From positions 496,001 through 560,000 of the forward strand of contig NZ_JACYUG010000001.1 of the NCBI RefSeq assembly GCF_014841615.1: a stretch of 64,000 nucleotides of DNA. The letters run 5' to 3'. This document shows, piece after piece, positions 50,799-60,100 of this stretch; the first letter of the stretch is position 1, and every line of letters starts with the position of its first letter. Under the pieces are notes generated by a model. It worked only from the letters and a program-made list of their open reading frames with translations, searched no databases and was not told where the DNA came from. Source of the stretch: Sphingomonas sp. CFBP 8760. Lineage in GTDB: Bacteria > Pseudomonadota > Alphaproteobacteria > Sphingomonadales > Sphingomonadaceae. The translations under genes were made by a program, and so were the position numbers.

Positions 50799-52547
50799 TC
50801 AGCCGGCCGGCGTGCGATCGACGGTGCGGCCGATCGCGGGCGGGGCGACGGGACGGTCGGTGGTCAGATAGGCGGCCAGCGCATCCAGGTCACTTGGCCC
50901 GCCAGCCACGTCGCGTCCGGCAGTCAAGGTGGTGAACCCGTCGCCACCAAAGGCGAGGAAATTGTTCATCGCCACCCGGTAGGTCGCCGCATCGTTCAAT
51001 GGCAGACCACCGACGCGCGGGTTCAGGATTCGCGACCCCGCCGGGCGCGAGCGATCATATGCGTAGGTGAGGCCCGCCGCCGCCAGCACGATCTTGCGAT
51101 CCAGTTGCTGTTCCAGCACCGCGCGCAGCTGCGTACCCGTATAGTCCCGCACCATCAGCGTGTTGCCGAACGGCTGTACCGCATAGAGATCGCCATAGGT
51201 CACGCGACCGTCGGCATCGGGGTTCAGGCTGGTCCGGATGCCGAACGGGTTCATCAGAGCGATCTGTGCGCCGCTGGCCCGCGTCGCGGCCAGTTGCGAA
51301 TCGGCGATCAGATTACCGAGCGGGGTTTCGGTCATCCCCCCGCCCTCGGACGCCTTGGCGAGCGGTGCGGTGAGCCGGCCGACCGGACGCGAAGCGAGCG
51401 GCGCGGCGGCGGCGGCGTAGCGGGCCACCAGCGCACCGACCCTAGGTTCGGGCGCGTAGCGCGGCACGGCATCGGACGGGGTGACACGACGCCCGTCCGC
51501 CCCGACATAGCCGTCGTTCTGCACAACGATGTTGCTCGCGCGCTTCGCCACTACATGGTGGGTCGCCGGATCGATCGACAGCACCGCATCGGTCACCAGC
51601 GTGCCATAGCGACCGGCGCTGGTCAGCAGGAACGGCCGCGCGGAATCGTAGGCGGCATAATCGCAGATATATGCTCGATGCGTATGCCCCGACACGACCA
51701 GATCGACTCTGGTATCCAACCGATCGAGGATCGGGCGGATCGCACCGGACAGGGCGGTGCAGTCGTTCGGTCCGCCTTTGACCGCGCCACCTTCGTGGAT
51801 CAGCAGCACGATCGCATCCGCCCCTGCCGCGCGCAGGCCGGCAACCTGCGCATTGGCGGTGTCCGCCTCGTCGGCGAAGCGGATGCCGGGGATGCCGGCA
51901 GGACTGACATAGGTCTGCGTCGCGCGTGTGGTCAGGCCGATGAAACCGATTTTTACCGCTCGCGCGCCATCGCGGAATTCGCGGATCGCGGTGGCTGGAA
52001 AGGCGCTGCGGCCATCCGCCGTGATGGTGTTGCCCGCCAGATAGGCGAAGCCCGCGCCCGCGAACCGATCGAGCCGGCACGGCACGCCATTGCCGGTCTT
52101 CGCGCAGCCGCCATCCTGCAGCCGATGCAGTTCGGCGATGCCACGATCGAATTCGTGATTGCCCGCCGCGTTCAGGTCGACGCCGATCAGGTTCATCGCC
52201 GCCACGGTCGGCTCGTCGAGGAACAGCGACGACTCGATCGGGCTCGCCCCCGTCATGTCGCCGGCCGCCACGATGATCGAGCGTGGCGCCTTCGCCCGAA
52301 GATCGGCGATCGCGGCGGCCAGATAGGCCACGCCGCCCGCCGGTGCGGACACCGTCCTGCCGTCCGCGTCGGCCACGTCGATCGACAGGCCGGGCGGCTC
52401 CAGATTGCCGTGAAAATCATTGAACGCGATGACATGAACGTCGATCGGTCCCGAAATCGACCCTGCCGCGACGCCGGCGGACGGCGGCATCCGCCCCGCG
52501 CAGCCCGCCAGCACCAGCGCCGCCGCCAGCACCGCAATCCTGCGCAT
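50799..52547 (-). CDS. 5'-nucleotidase / metallophosphatase lipoprotein (UshA-like)
   Basis: A 582-residue periplasmic lipoprotein. The lipobox LVLAGCAG puts the lipidated Cys at residue 16. The two-metal metallophosphatase core has FNDFHGNLEPPG, AAGDMTGASP, AGNHEFDRG and SGHTHRAY. The C-terminal nucleotide-binding domain is visible in ETPLGNLIADSQL, NPFGIRTSL, GDLYAVQPFGN and NNFLAFGGDGF. It would hydrolyse nucleotides or UDP-sugars to nucleosides for uptake. Its start codon overlaps the stop of murA by one base. Confidence 0.94.
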   Translation of the reverse strand: MRRIAVLAAALVLAGCAGRMPPSAGVAAGSISGPIDVHVIAFNDFHGNLEPPGLSIDVADADGRTVSAPAGGVAYLAAAIADLRAKAPRSIIVAAGDMTGASPIESSLFLDEPTVAAMNLIGVDLNAAGNHEFDRGIAELHRLQDGGCAKTGNGVPCRLDRFAGAGFAYLAGNTITADGRSAFPATAIREFRDGARAVKIGFIGLTTRATQTYVSPAGIPGIRFADEADTANAQVAGLRAAGADAIVLLIHEGGAVKGGPNDCTALSGAIRPILDRLDTRVDLVVSGHTHRAYICDYAAYDSARPFLLTSAGRYGTLVTDAVLSIDPATHHVVAKRASNIVVQNDGYVGADGRRVTPSDAVPRYAPEPRVGALVARYAAAAAPLASRPVGRLTAPLAKASEGGGMTETPLGNLIADSQLAATRASGAQIALMNPFGIRTSLNPDADGRVTYGDLYAVQPFGNTLMVRDYTGTQLRAVLEQQLDRKIVLAAAGLTYAYDRSRPAGSRILNPRVGGLPLNDAATYRVAMNNFLAFGGDGFTTLTAGRDVAGGPSDLDALAAYLTTDRPVAPPAIGRTVDRTPAG

Positions 52548-53830
52548 CAGCCGTCTCCGACCCGTTCGATATCCGCGCCCACGGCGGACAGTTTCTCTTC
52601 CAGCCGCTCATATCCCCGATCGAGGTGATAGATGCGGCTGACCTGCGTCTCGCCTTCCGCCGCCAGCCCGGCCAGGATCAGGCTCATCGAGGCACGCAGA
52701 TCGGTCGCCATCACCGGTGCGCCGACCAGCCGGTCGACGCCCTTCACCACCGCGGTACGGCCCGACACGGTCACGTCCGCGCCCATCCGCGCCAGTTCGG
52801 GCACGTGCATGTAACGGTTCTCGAAGATCGTCTCGGTCAGCACGCTCGTGCCCGCCGCCTTGCACAGCATCGCCATGAACTGGGCCTGCATGTCGGTGGC
52901 GAAGCCGGGGAACGGCGCGGTCGTCAGCGTCAGCGGCTTCAGCGGCCCATCGGCGCTGACCCGCACAGCATCGCCGGCCGGCTCCACCGTCACCCCTGCC
53001 TCGACCAGCGCCGCCAGCGTCGCGCCCATGTCGTCCGCCGACACGCCGGTCAGTTCCAGCGACCCGCCGGTGATCGCGGCGGCGCAGGCATAGCTGCCCG
53101 CCTCGATCCGGTCGGGCATCACCGCATAGGTCGCGCCGTGCAGCCGGGGCACGCCCTCGATCTCCAGCGTCTCGGTGCCGATGCCCTCGATCTTTGCGCC
53201 CATCGCGACGAGGCAACGGCACAGGTCGACGATCTCCGGCTCGCGCGCGGCATTCTCGATCCGGCTGCGGCCGGTAGCGAGCACCGCCGCCATCACGACG
53301 TTCTCCGTCGCGCCGACCGACACGACCGGAAAGCGATAGCGCCCGCCGGTCAGCTTGCCGCCCGGCGCGGTGGCGCGGACATAGCCCGCCGCCATCTCCA
53401 GTTCCGCGCCGATCGCCTCCAGCGCCTTCAGGTGCAGGTCGATCGGGCGGTTGCCGATCGCGCAGCCGCCGGGCAGCGACACCCGCGCCTCCCCCGCCCG
53501 CGCCAGCACGGGACCGAGCACCAGGATCGACGCGCGCATCTTGCGCACGATATCGTAGGGCGCCTCGGTCGAGGTCAGCGTGCCCGCGCGGATCGTCATC
53601 ACCCGGCCGAAATCCTCCGGCCGGGTGCCCTGGATCGCGGTCGACGCGCCGAGCTGGTTGAGCAGATGGCCGAACCCGTCGACATCGGCGAGGCGCGGCA
53701 GGTTGCGCAGCGTCAGCGGTTCGTCGGTCAACAGTGCGCAGGGCATCAATGTGAGTGCCGCGTTCTTCGCGCCGGAGATGGGCAGCCGCCCGGTCAGGCG
53801 GTTGCCGCCGCGGATGATGATGCGATCCAT
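52547..53830 (-). CDS. murA: UDP-N-acetylglucosamine 1-carboxyvinyltransferase
   Basis: The first committed step of peptidoglycan precursor synthesis, and the fosfomycin target. At 427 residues it is full length: [23 protein letters not shown] at the N-terminus, the active-site Cys loop [14 protein letters not shown] near residue 118, [29 protein letters not shown] and the C-terminal [13 protein letters not shown]. Because the catalytic Cys is kept (not Asp), it should be fosfomycin-sensitive. It is followed directly by the 5'-nucleotidase gene. Confidence 0.97.
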   Translation of the reverse strand: MDRIIIRGGNRLTGRLPISGAKNAALTLMPCALLTDEPLTLRNLPRLADVDGFGHLLNQLGASTAIQGTRPEDFGRVMTIRAGTLTSTEAPYDIVRKMRASILVLGPVLARAGEARVSLPGGCAIGNRPIDLHLKALEAIGAELEMAAGYVRATAPGGKLTGGRYRFPVVSVGATENVVMAAVLATGRSRIENAAREPEIVDLCRCLVAMGAKIEGIGTETLEIEGVPRLHGATYAVMPDRIEAGSYACAAAITGGSLELTGVSADDMGATLAALVEAGVTVEPAGDAVRVSADGPLKPLTLTTAPFPGFATDMQAQFMAMLCKAAGTSVLTETIFENRYMHVPELARMGADVTVSGRTAVVKGVDRLVGAPVMATDLRASMSLILAGLAAEGETQVSRIYHLDRGYERLEEKLSAVGADIERVGDG

Positions 53831-53909
53831 GCCGCCCCTCCTATCGCGCGCACGGCCATGCGCAAGCGCTGCCGGAAATTACGGTTGCCGTAACGGTGGA
53901 AGTCATTGG

Positions 53910-53923
53910 TTGATCGACGTTAA
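53910..53923 (+). promoter_or_regulatory. Possible FNR-type box before the Crp/Fnr gene
   Basis: TTGAT-CGAC-GTTAA matches the FNR consensus TTGAT-N4-ATCAA perfectly in the left half and at three of five positions in the right half. It lies 56 bases before the start codon and could be an autoregulatory site. Confidence 0.4.
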
Positions 53924-53978
53924 TGCGTGATTTCGCACCCGCGGCATAACGGCATTTCATCGGGGGATCTTCATCTAC

Positions 53979-54713
53979 GTGCTGGAAAGTAGCTTCGCCG
54001 CCCGCATCGGCGATCTGATCGTGTTGACGCCGGACGAGCAAGGTGCGCTCACCAGATTGTGCGAGCGCCAGCGCCGGCTGCGCCGCAACACCGTGCTGCT
54101 CAGCGAGAACGACCGGCTGAGCGAGCTGTTCGTGCTCAAGGAGGGCATGATGATGAGCTATGTGCTGCTGGACGATGGTCGGCGGCAGATACTGCGCTTC
54201 ATCTTTCCCGGCGACGTCCTGGCGACCCCGGCGCTGGCCTATGCCAAGTCGCCCGAAACGCTGATGGCGCTGACCGACGTGGTGGTCTGCCCGTTCGATC
54301 GCGGCATGATGGCGGCGCTGTTCGTGTCGACGCCACGACTGGCGGCGGCGATCATGGCGCTGGACCAGACCGAGCGGGTGGCGATGACCGACCGGCTGGC
54401 CGCGATCGGCCGCACCTCCGCCAAGGCGCGGGTCGCGGCGCTGCTGCTGGAGATTCGCGACCGGCTGCGCACCGGCGACCGGCGGATCGGCAACTGCTTC
54501 ATCCTCGGCATCACGCAGGAGGAGATCGGCGACGCCACCGGGCTGACCGCGGTCCACGTCAACCGGATGCTCCGCCAGTTGGAGGAGGAGGGAATGATCG
54601 CACGCGAAAGTGGTCGCGTGACCCTGCTCAACGAAGCGCGACTGGTCCGCACCGCCAACTATATCGACCGCCATGCCGCGATCGACCTGGGGTGGTTGCC
54701 AGCGCTGGCCTGA
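53979..54713 (+). CDS. Crp/Fnr-family transcriptional regulator
   Basis: A 244-residue regulator: an N-terminal cyclic-nucleotide-fold domain (FVLKEGMMMSYVLLDDGRRQILRFIFPGDVLATPALAY) and a C-terminal winged helix from about 165 with ITQEEIGDATGLTAVHVNRMLRQLEEEGMI, whose recognition helix is of FNR type. The N-terminal cysteine cluster of iron-sulfur FNR is absent, so it probably senses something other than oxygen through [4Fe-4S]. The start is GTG at 53979 with GGGGGA upstream. Many alphaproteobacterial relatives act in redox or nitrogen-oxide responses. Confidence 0.92.
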   Translation: MLESSFAARIGDLIVLTPDEQGALTRLCERQRRLRRNTVLLSENDRLSELFVLKEGMMMSYVLLDDGRRQILRFIFPGDVLATPALAYAKSPETLMALTDVVVCPFDRGMMAALFVSTPRLAAAIMALDQTERVAMTDRLAAIGRTSAKARVAALLLEIRDRLRTGDRRIGNCFILGITQEEIGDATGLTAVHVNRMLRQLEEEGMIARESGRVTLLNEARLVRTANYIDRHAAIDLGWLPALA

Positions 54714-54722
54714 CCCCGGTCG

Positions 54723-55541
54723 TTACCGCAGGGCCCAGCGCATCAGCCGCCCGACGCCCAGTGCGCCGAGCCGGATCGCCGGTCGCCCCGCCGCCGGCAC
54801 GCCGAAACCGTGCATGTCCGTGGCCCAGCGGGGCATCAACTCGATCCCCGCCTGCATCATCACCGCGTTGACCGGCGCGTTGAGCAGACTGGGGGAGGGT
54901 TGCCGGATCAGCCGGCCCGCCACCGCCCGTGTCCGATCGTCCGCACGCAACGCCGGCCGCATCGCGGTGATGTACGCGGTGAGCGCGGCCCGGGTGCGAG
55001 GCACGTCGGGCGCACCCAGCCGTTCCGCGATCGTCGCCATCTCCGCGACATAGGCGTCCTGCCGCGCCACCGGCATGGTGGAATTGCGGTACCGGAGATG
55101 CGCACGCAGGAAACTGTCGACCTCGGCGGCATGGACCCAGGCGAGCAGCGCCGGATCGCCGGCGGTATAGGGCGTGCCGTCGGGCAGCGTTCCCGTCACC
55201 CGGTCGTGGATCGCCCGCACCCGGGCGATAATCCGCTCCGCCGCCTCGGTCGAACCATAGGTGGTGATGGAGATGAACTGCGCGGTGCGTTTCAGGCGCC
55301 CGGTCACGTCGCGACGAAAATCGCTGTGGTCCCATACCCCCGCCAGCGCGGCGGGGTGCAGCATCTGCACCATCAGCGAACAGACCCCGCCGATCATCAT
55401 GCTGGTGAAATCGCCATGCACCGCCCACGTCGCCGATCCCGGCCCGAACAGGCCAGGATCGCCCGCCGGCCGTGTCAGATCCAGTTCGCCCGAGCCCACC
55501 AGTCCGCGGACGCGTCCGCCGATCGCCTGTCGCATATCCAT
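54723..55541 (-). CDS. MpaB-like oxygenase-family protein (DUF2236)
   Basis: A 272-residue protein of the DUF2236/MpaB family, named after a fungal enzyme that cleaves a side chain in mycophenolic acid synthesis and related to latex-clearing-type haem oxygenases. Marks: GPGSATWAVHGDFTSMMIGGVCSLMVQMLHPAALAGVWDHSDFRRD near residues 30-75 and AWVHAAEVDSFLRAHLRY near 130. Start 55541 gives the family N-terminus, 26 bases after dapF on the same strand. Bacterial members are poorly characterised. Confidence 0.85.
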   Translation of the reverse strand: MDMRQAIGGRVRGLVGSGELDLTRPAGDPGLFGPGSATWAVHGDFTSMMIGGVCSLMVQMLHPAALAGVWDHSDFRRDVTGRLKRTAQFISITTYGSTEAAERIIARVRAIHDRVTGTLPDGTPYTAGDPALLAWVHAAEVDSFLRAHLRYRNSTMPVARQDAYVAEMATIAERLGAPDVPRTRAALTAYITAMRPALRADDRTRAVAGRLIRQPSPSLLNAPVNAVMMQAGIELMPRWATDMHGFGVPAAGRPAIRLGALGVGRLMRWALR

Positions 55542-55567
55542 GGACCGAAGATGGGGAGTGCCGACGC

Positions 55568-56515
55568 TCAGCGAAAGGCGGCGGCCTGCGCGACGACCCC
55601 GGCCCATGCCGCGACCTCGTCGTCGAACCGGGCGGTGACGACCAGATCGGATGCGGTGCCCGTCGCGGGATCGACCGTCACCTCGCCCTGCCATTCGAAC
55701 GTCGCGTTGCCCGACAGCGTCACCATCGCATCGGCGGTGGCGACCGCGCGGACCAGCCCGCCACGGTTCAGCACGGTCACCGGCCGGTCATAGGCCCAGC
55801 GTCCGGTCAGGCAGGCGGCATAGGTGGAGGCCGCCATCGCGCTGCCGCAACTGTCGGTCAGCCCGACACCGCGTTCGAACGTGCGGACGAACAGCGAGTC
55901 CGGGCGCACCACGACGAAGCTGACGTTCGCACGGTTCGGCAACCAGTCCGGCGCCGCCTCGCACAGCCGGCCGATCCGCACCAGTTCGTCCTCGTCGACC
56001 GTATCGGTGAAGTGGACGAGATGCGGATTCGGGATGGCGAGCGCGGTGAACAGCCGGTCGCCGAGCGGCGGCACCGCGGCCTCGACGATCCGCTCCACCC
56101 CGATATCGAGCGGCCAGCGGGCGACATCCAGCGTTACCGGCCCCGCCGTCTCCCGCACCGTATAGACACCGGGGGCCAGCGGCGCGTCATGCGCGGCATC
56201 GGCCAGCGATCCGGCCAGCCGCACGCCCGCCGCCGCCACGCCCAGCGCCGCGAAACCGGCCCGCGCCACGCAGCGCACACCGTTCAGGCACGTCTCCGCC
56301 TCGGAACCATCGGCATTGAACATGCGGAACCCGATTGGATGGGTCGCATCGCCGTTCAGGAACAGCAGCAGCCCATCGCCCCCCACCGGCCCCGCCCGGT
56401 CGGCCAGCGCCCGTGCCACGCCGGCCCATGCCGCATCGGACATGGTCAGTCCGCGGGCATCGATCAACGGGAAGTCGTTTCCCGATCCGTGGCATTTGAT
56501 GATCGACAGGCGCAT
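55568..56515 (-). CDS. dapF: Diaminopimelate epimerase
   Basis: It converts LL- to meso-diaminopimelate for lysine and peptidoglycan synthesis. The 315-residue protein begins SIIKCHGSGNDFPLID. The first catalytic Cys is in ETCLNGVRC near residue 73, where most DapF have CGNG, and the second is in DSCGSAMAAS near 222. Both thiols are therefore present, but the Leu substitution next to the first and the second-site sequence are off-consensus, so a related epimerase activity is possible. Start 56515 fits the family; 56533 adds six residues. Confidence 0.85.
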   Translation of the reverse strand: MRLSIIKCHGSGNDFPLIDARGLTMSDAAWAGVARALADRAGPVGGDGLLLFLNGDATHPIGFRMFNADGSEAETCLNGVRCVARAGFAALGVAAAGVRLAGSLADAAHDAPLAPGVYTVRETAGPVTLDVARWPLDIGVERIVEAAVPPLGDRLFTALAIPNPHLVHFTDTVDEDELVRIGRLCEAAPDWLPNRANVSFVVVRPDSLFVRTFERGVGLTDSCGSAMAASTYAACLTGRWAYDRPVTVLNRGGLVRAVATADAMVTLSGNATFEWQGEVTVDPATGTASDLVVTARFDDEVAAWAGVVAQAAAFR

Positions 56516-56674
56516 GGGCGATGGTTCCGGCAAGAGACGTCAGTCCCCATCATGGTCATGCGCGGCGGGATGCGCCAGTTCGCTGGCCTGGGGGGCGCGG
56601 CAAATAGCGACGACTTGTCAGTGCGGAACGTTTCGCTGATAGCGACGAACCGCTCCGGTTACGATGAGGTCGTC

Positions 56675-57232
56675 ATGATTACCGCCATCCGCGAAGTCCG
56701 CCGGGCAAAGGGGCTGACGCTCGATCAGGTCGCACAGGCCTGCGTCCCGCCCACCACCGCGCAGACGATCGGCCGGCTGGAAACGGGCACGCGCACCGTT
56801 TCGGTCGACTGGCTCAACCGCATCGCCGCCGCGCTGGGGGTGACCGCCGCGGATCTCGTCCGCCTGCCCGACCGGCACGACCTGCCCGTGGCCGCGCTGC
56901 TGGCCGGCGATGGCGCGCACGCGCCGCGTCATCCGACCATGGTGGTGCCCCCTGCCCCCGCGCCCGGCATGATCGCGGTCAGCGTGACCGGCACGGTCGG
57001 CGACTATCGGGCCGGCGACACCCTGTGGTGCGCGATGCTCGCCCCGGCCGATTTCGCCACCGCACTCGACCGCGACATATTGGTACCGATCCCCGCAGGA
57101 CGTTTCGGCTTCGGTCGCTGCGTCGCGGTCGACGCAGGCGGCGTCCAAGTGCACCCTTCAGGTGGGGCACGCCTGACCATCGCGGCACCGGCATGGCTGG
57201 CGATGGCGACCACGTTGGTACGCGATTTATAA
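56675..57232 (+). CDS. XRE-family transcriptional regulator with C-terminal sensor domain
   Basis: A 185-residue regulator: an N-terminal helix-turn-helix (IREVRRAKGLTLDQVAQACVPPTTAQTIGRLETGTRTVSVDWLNRIAAALGV, residues 3-54) joined by a Pro/Ala linker to a C-terminal domain of about 100 residues (GMIAVSVTGTVGDYRAGDTLWCAMLAPADFATALDRDILVPIPAGRFGFGRC), which resembles the LexA/S24 fold in shape, although I do not see the Ser-Lys dyad. GAGG lies five bases before ATG 56675. It diverges from dapF and converges on the tRNA. Confidence 0.85.
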   Translation: MITAIREVRRAKGLTLDQVAQACVPPTTAQTIGRLETGTRTVSVDWLNRIAAALGVTAADLVRLPDRHDLPVAALLAGDGAHAPRHPTMVVPPAPAPGMIAVSVTGTVGDYRAGDTLWCAMLAPADFATALDRDILVPIPAGRFGFGRCVAVDAGGVQVHPSGGARLTIAAPAWLAMATTLVRDL

Positions 57233-57242
57233 CGGGGAATGA

Positions 57243-57317
57243 TGGTGGGTGCTGACGGGATCGAACCGCCGACCGACTCGGTGTAAACGAGTAGCTCTAC
57301 CGCTGAGCTAAGCACCC
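57243..57317 (-). tRNA. tRNA-Val (anticodon TAC)
   Basis: A 75-base cloverleaf on the minus strand. The acceptor stem GGGTGCT pairs with AGCACCC, the D-arm is AGCTCAGCGGTAGAGC, the anticodon stem ACTCG/CGAGT encloses loop TTTACAC with anticodon TAC, and the T-arm is GGCGGTTCGATCCCGTC. The 3' CCA is encoded. It lies just past the convergent XRE gene. Confidence 0.96.
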
Positions 57318-57371
57318 ATGTTGCCTCCCCTTAACGCCGCGGCCCCGCTGCTGGCAACCGGGAAGCGTGGA

Positions 57372-58280
57372 TCAGGCGATCGGCAGACCGGCGCGGCGCA
57401 CCGCCGCCATATAGGCATCCATTCCGGCCAGCCCGCGGGACGACAGCGCCATGAAGGCGCGGCGGCGATCGGTGGCATCGGGTTGGCGCTGGAACAGCCC
57501 CGCCTCGGTCAGCCGCGTGATCCAGCGGAGCGCGGTGGTCGGCGCCACCGCAGCGGCGATGCACAGGCTGGATACCGACACGCGCTGCCCCTCCAGCTGC
57601 GCGGCGTACAGATCGAGCAGCATGTCCCAGGCCGGGTCCTCGAACAGGCCATCGCCAAGGAAACTGTCGCGCAACCGGCGGGTGCGGATCGCCTGACGGA
57701 CCAGCTGCGGATCGATCGCGGCGGCGGGCGGCTCGAAGCCGAAGCTCATCCGCCGATCGGCGACGTTGCCCTCGTCACCCCCCGGGCGGGGTTCCCCGCG
57801 TTCGGCCAGCCGCACCAGCAGTTCGGCGATGCGGCCGATCTCGTCCCTCAGGCGGCGGAGCTCATCCTCCCCGGCCTCACCGACCCGGTCGTGCAGCCCG
57901 GCGGGCGCCACGAGTCCGGCCACCGTCAGCGCGGCGACCAGCCGCGCGGTGCCCTCGTCGCACAGCAGATGCACGGTCGGCCCGAGCAGGGCGGCGGCGA
58001 TCGAATCGATCTGGCGATGGTGGAGCGTGACGACGATCTGTGGTGCCAGCCGGGCCGCGACGTCGGCGATCAACGGCAATCCCGCCTCGATCACATCGTC
58101 CCGCACGCCTTCCGCCAGTACCGCCAGCACCGGCGCGATGCCCTGCCGGTCATCCAGCGTCGCCAGTTCGTGCCAGCCGAGCCGGTCGACGATCCGCCCC
58201 CCGGCCAGGATGATCGCCTCTTCCATCGCGGCCCGGCCGCCGGGATCGGCCACCAGCACCGTATCGAACGTCTCTCGCAA
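57372..58280 (-). CDS. Winged-helix (MarR-like) DNA-binding protein with a degenerate N-terminal domain
   Basis: A 302-residue protein. The C-terminal third (about 215-295) is a winged helix: DPAWDMLLDLYAAQLEGQRVSVSSLCIAAAVAPTTALRWITRLTEAGLFQRQPDATDRRRAFMALSSRG, a pattern common in sphingomonad regulators. The N-terminal 110 residues (FDTVLVADPGGRAAMEEAIILAGGRIVDRLGW) resemble a receiver-like alpha/beta fold without phosphoacceptor motifs. A short helix (DELRRLRDEIGRIAELLVRLAER) could be a coiled-coil linker. The target is unknown. Confidence 0.8.
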   Translation of the reverse strand: MRETFDTVLVADPGGRAAMEEAIILAGGRIVDRLGWHELATLDDRQGIAPVLAVLAEGVRDDVIEAGLPLIADVAARLAPQIVVTLHHRQIDSIAAALLGPTVHLLCDEGTARLVAALTVAGLVAPAGLHDRVGEAGEDELRRLRDEIGRIAELLVRLAERGEPRPGGDEGNVADRRMSFGFEPPAAAIDPQLVRQAIRTRRLRDSFLGDGLFEDPAWDMLLDLYAAQLEGQRVSVSSLCIAAAVAPTTALRWITRLTEAGLFQRQPDATDRRRAFMALSSRGLAGMDAYMAAVRRAGLPIA

Positions 58281-58327
58281 TCCCCGGCTCCCACCCGTCG
58301 CTCACCGACCGGCACGATGCCCCGTCA

Positions 58328-59782
58328 TCACAGCGATTTGACGATTTCCTCCACCATCTTCTTGGCATCGGCAAGCAGCATCATCGTGTTGTCGCGATAG
58401 AACAGCTCGTTATCCACCCCGGCGTAACCGACCCCGCCCATCGACCGCTTGATGAACAGCACCGTTCCCGCCTTCTCCACATCCAGCACCGGCATACCGT
58501 AGATCGGCGAGGTCTTGTCGGTCTTCGCCGCCGGGTTGGTCACGTCGTTGGCGCCGATCACGAACGCCACGTCGGTCTGGGCGAATTCGGAATTGATGTC
58601 CTCCAACTCGAACACGTCGTCATAGGGTACGTTCGCCTCGGCGAGCAGCACGTTCATATGCCCCGGCATCCGCCCGGCGACGGGGTGGATCGCGTATTTC
58701 ACGCGCACCCCTTCTTCCTTCAGCTTGTCCGCCATCTCGCGCAGGGCGTGCTGCGCCTGCGCCACCGCCATGCCGTAACCGGGGACGATGATGACCTGAC
58801 TGGCCTGTCCCATCAGGAAGGCCGCGTCCTCCGCGCTGCCGCGTTTCCATGGCCGGTCGCTCGCCCCCGCGGGGCCGTCGCCGCCGCCGGTGGTGCCGAA
58901 ACCGCCCGCGATCACACTGATGAAGCTGCGGTTCATGGCGCGGCACATGATGTAGCTGAGGATCGCGCCCGACGATCCGACCAGCGCGCCGGTGATGATC
59001 ATCGCGGTGTTGCCGAGCGTGAAGCCCATCGCCGCCGCCGCCCAGCCCGAATAGCTGTTCAGCATCGACACCACGACCGGCATGTCCGCGCCGCCGATCG
59101 GCACGATCAGCAGGAACCCGATCGCGAACGACAAGGTGGTGATCGCCCAGAAGATGTGCGGGCTCTGATCCCGCACGAACCACGCCACCAGCCCGACGAT
59201 CGCCGCCAGGATCGCGAGGTTGATGACATGGCGGCCCGGCAGCAGGATCGGCTTGCCGCCCATGTTGCCGTTCAGTTTCAGGAACGCGATGATCGACCCG
59301 GAAAAGGTGATTGCGCCGATCGCCACGCCCAGCCCCAGTTCGATCCGGCTGGCGGGATGGATGATCGCGACCGGATCGCCGATCATCGGGATCATCAGCG
59401 TCGCGATGCCGAACGCCTGCGGGTTGAGATAGGCGGCGATGCCGACCATCACCGCCGCCAGTCCGACCAGCGAATGGAACGCGGCGACCAGTTGCGGCAT
59501 CGCCGTCATCGCGATGCGACGGGCGATGACGAAGCCGATCGCACCGCCGACCGCGATCGCCGCCACGATTTCCGGCAGGCTCGCGATTTCGTGCGTGACC
59601 AATGTGGTGGCGATCGCGATCGCCATGCCCGCCATGCCGAACCGGTTGCCGCGCTGGCTGGTCGCGGGGCTGGATAGGCCACGCAACGCCAGGATGAAGC
59701 AGACCCCCGCGATCAGATAGGCCAGCGCCACCCACGGGTTCGCCGCCACCTGGTGCGCGACCGCCGGTCCGTTCTCAAGCAT
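58328..59782 (-). CDS. pntB: NAD(P) transhydrogenase subunit beta
   Basis: The membrane and NADP-binding subunit of the proton-translocating transhydrogenase, which makes NADPH from NADH using the proton gradient. The 484-residue protein has eight or nine membrane segments (for example PWVALAYLIAGVCFILALRGL and LPEIVAAIAVGGAIGFVIARRIAM) and the C-terminal NADP domain with VIIVPGYGMAVAQAQHALREM, GRMPGHMNVLLAEANVPYDDVFELEDIN and VIGANDVTNPAAKTD. It is the last gene of the operon. Confidence 0.97.
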   Translation of the reverse strand: MLENGPAVAHQVAANPWVALAYLIAGVCFILALRGLSSPATSQRGNRFGMAGMAIAIATTLVTHEIASLPEIVAAIAVGGAIGFVIARRIAMTAMPQLVAAFHSLVGLAAVMVGIAAYLNPQAFGIATLMIPMIGDPVAIIHPASRIELGLGVAIGAITFSGSIIAFLKLNGNMGGKPILLPGRHVINLAILAAIVGLVAWFVRDQSPHIFWAITTLSFAIGFLLIVPIGGADMPVVVSMLNSYSGWAAAAMGFTLGNTAMIITGALVGSSGAILSYIMCRAMNRSFISVIAGGFGTTGGGDGPAGASDRPWKRGSAEDAAFLMGQASQVIIVPGYGMAVAQAQHALREMADKLKEEGVRVKYAIHPVAGRMPGHMNVLLAEANVPYDDVFELEDINSEFAQTDVAFVIGANDVTNPAAKTDKTSPIYGMPVLDVEKAGTVLFIKRSMGGVGYAGVDNELFYRDNTMMLLADAKKMVEEIVKSL

Positions 59783-59809
59783 CCTGCGCTCCCCCTGACC
59801 GGTGCCCGG

Positions 59810-60100
59810 TCATGCGACCGGCCGATCCTTCTTCTTATACATCGCCAGCATCCGCGCGGTGACCGCGAAGCCGCCGAAGATGTTGATGCTCGCCAGCACC
59901 ACCGCGCCCAGCCCCAGCCATTTGGCCACCAGCGATCCCGCCGCCGCCGACGCGACCAATGCGCCGACGATGATGACCGAGGATATGGCGTTGGTCACCG
60001 CCATCAGCGGCGTGTGCAGCGCCGGCGTGACCGACCAGACGACGTAATAGCCGACGAAACAGGCCATCACGAAGATCGACAGGATCGCGATGAAGCTCAT
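59810..60100 (-). CDS. pntAB: NAD(P) transhydrogenase subunit alpha part 2 (membrane portion)
   Basis: The separate membrane part of the alpha subunit, 96 residues, with three segments: SFIAILSIFVMACFVGYYVVWSV, VTNAISSVIIVGALVASAAAGSLVA and WLGLGAVVLASINIFGGFAV. TPALHTPLMAVTNAISS is the conserved loop. It sits between pntAA and pntB as in Rhodospirillum rubrum, but its ATG overlaps the stop of a tiny ORF (60097-60180) rather than of pntAA itself. Confidence 0.95.
   Translation of the reverse strand: MSFIAILSIFVMACFVGYYVVWSVTPALHTPLMAVTNAISSVIIVGALVASAAAGSLVAKWLGLGAVVLASINIFGGFAVTARMLAMYKKKDRPVA

Noticed and set aside
52802-52807. CACGTG as a second parS
   Set aside because: Context ttcggg-CACGTG-catgt lacks the GTTC/GAAC arms; it is coding sequence of murA.
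53979-54713. Oxygen-sensing [4Fe-4S] FNR
   Set aside because: The N-terminal cysteine cluster required for the iron-sulfur centre is absent; only isolated Cys are present.
58410-58418. TTATCCACC resembling a DnaA box
   Set aside because: A single near-match inside pntB coding sequence, with no cluster, AT-rich unwinding region or other origin features.
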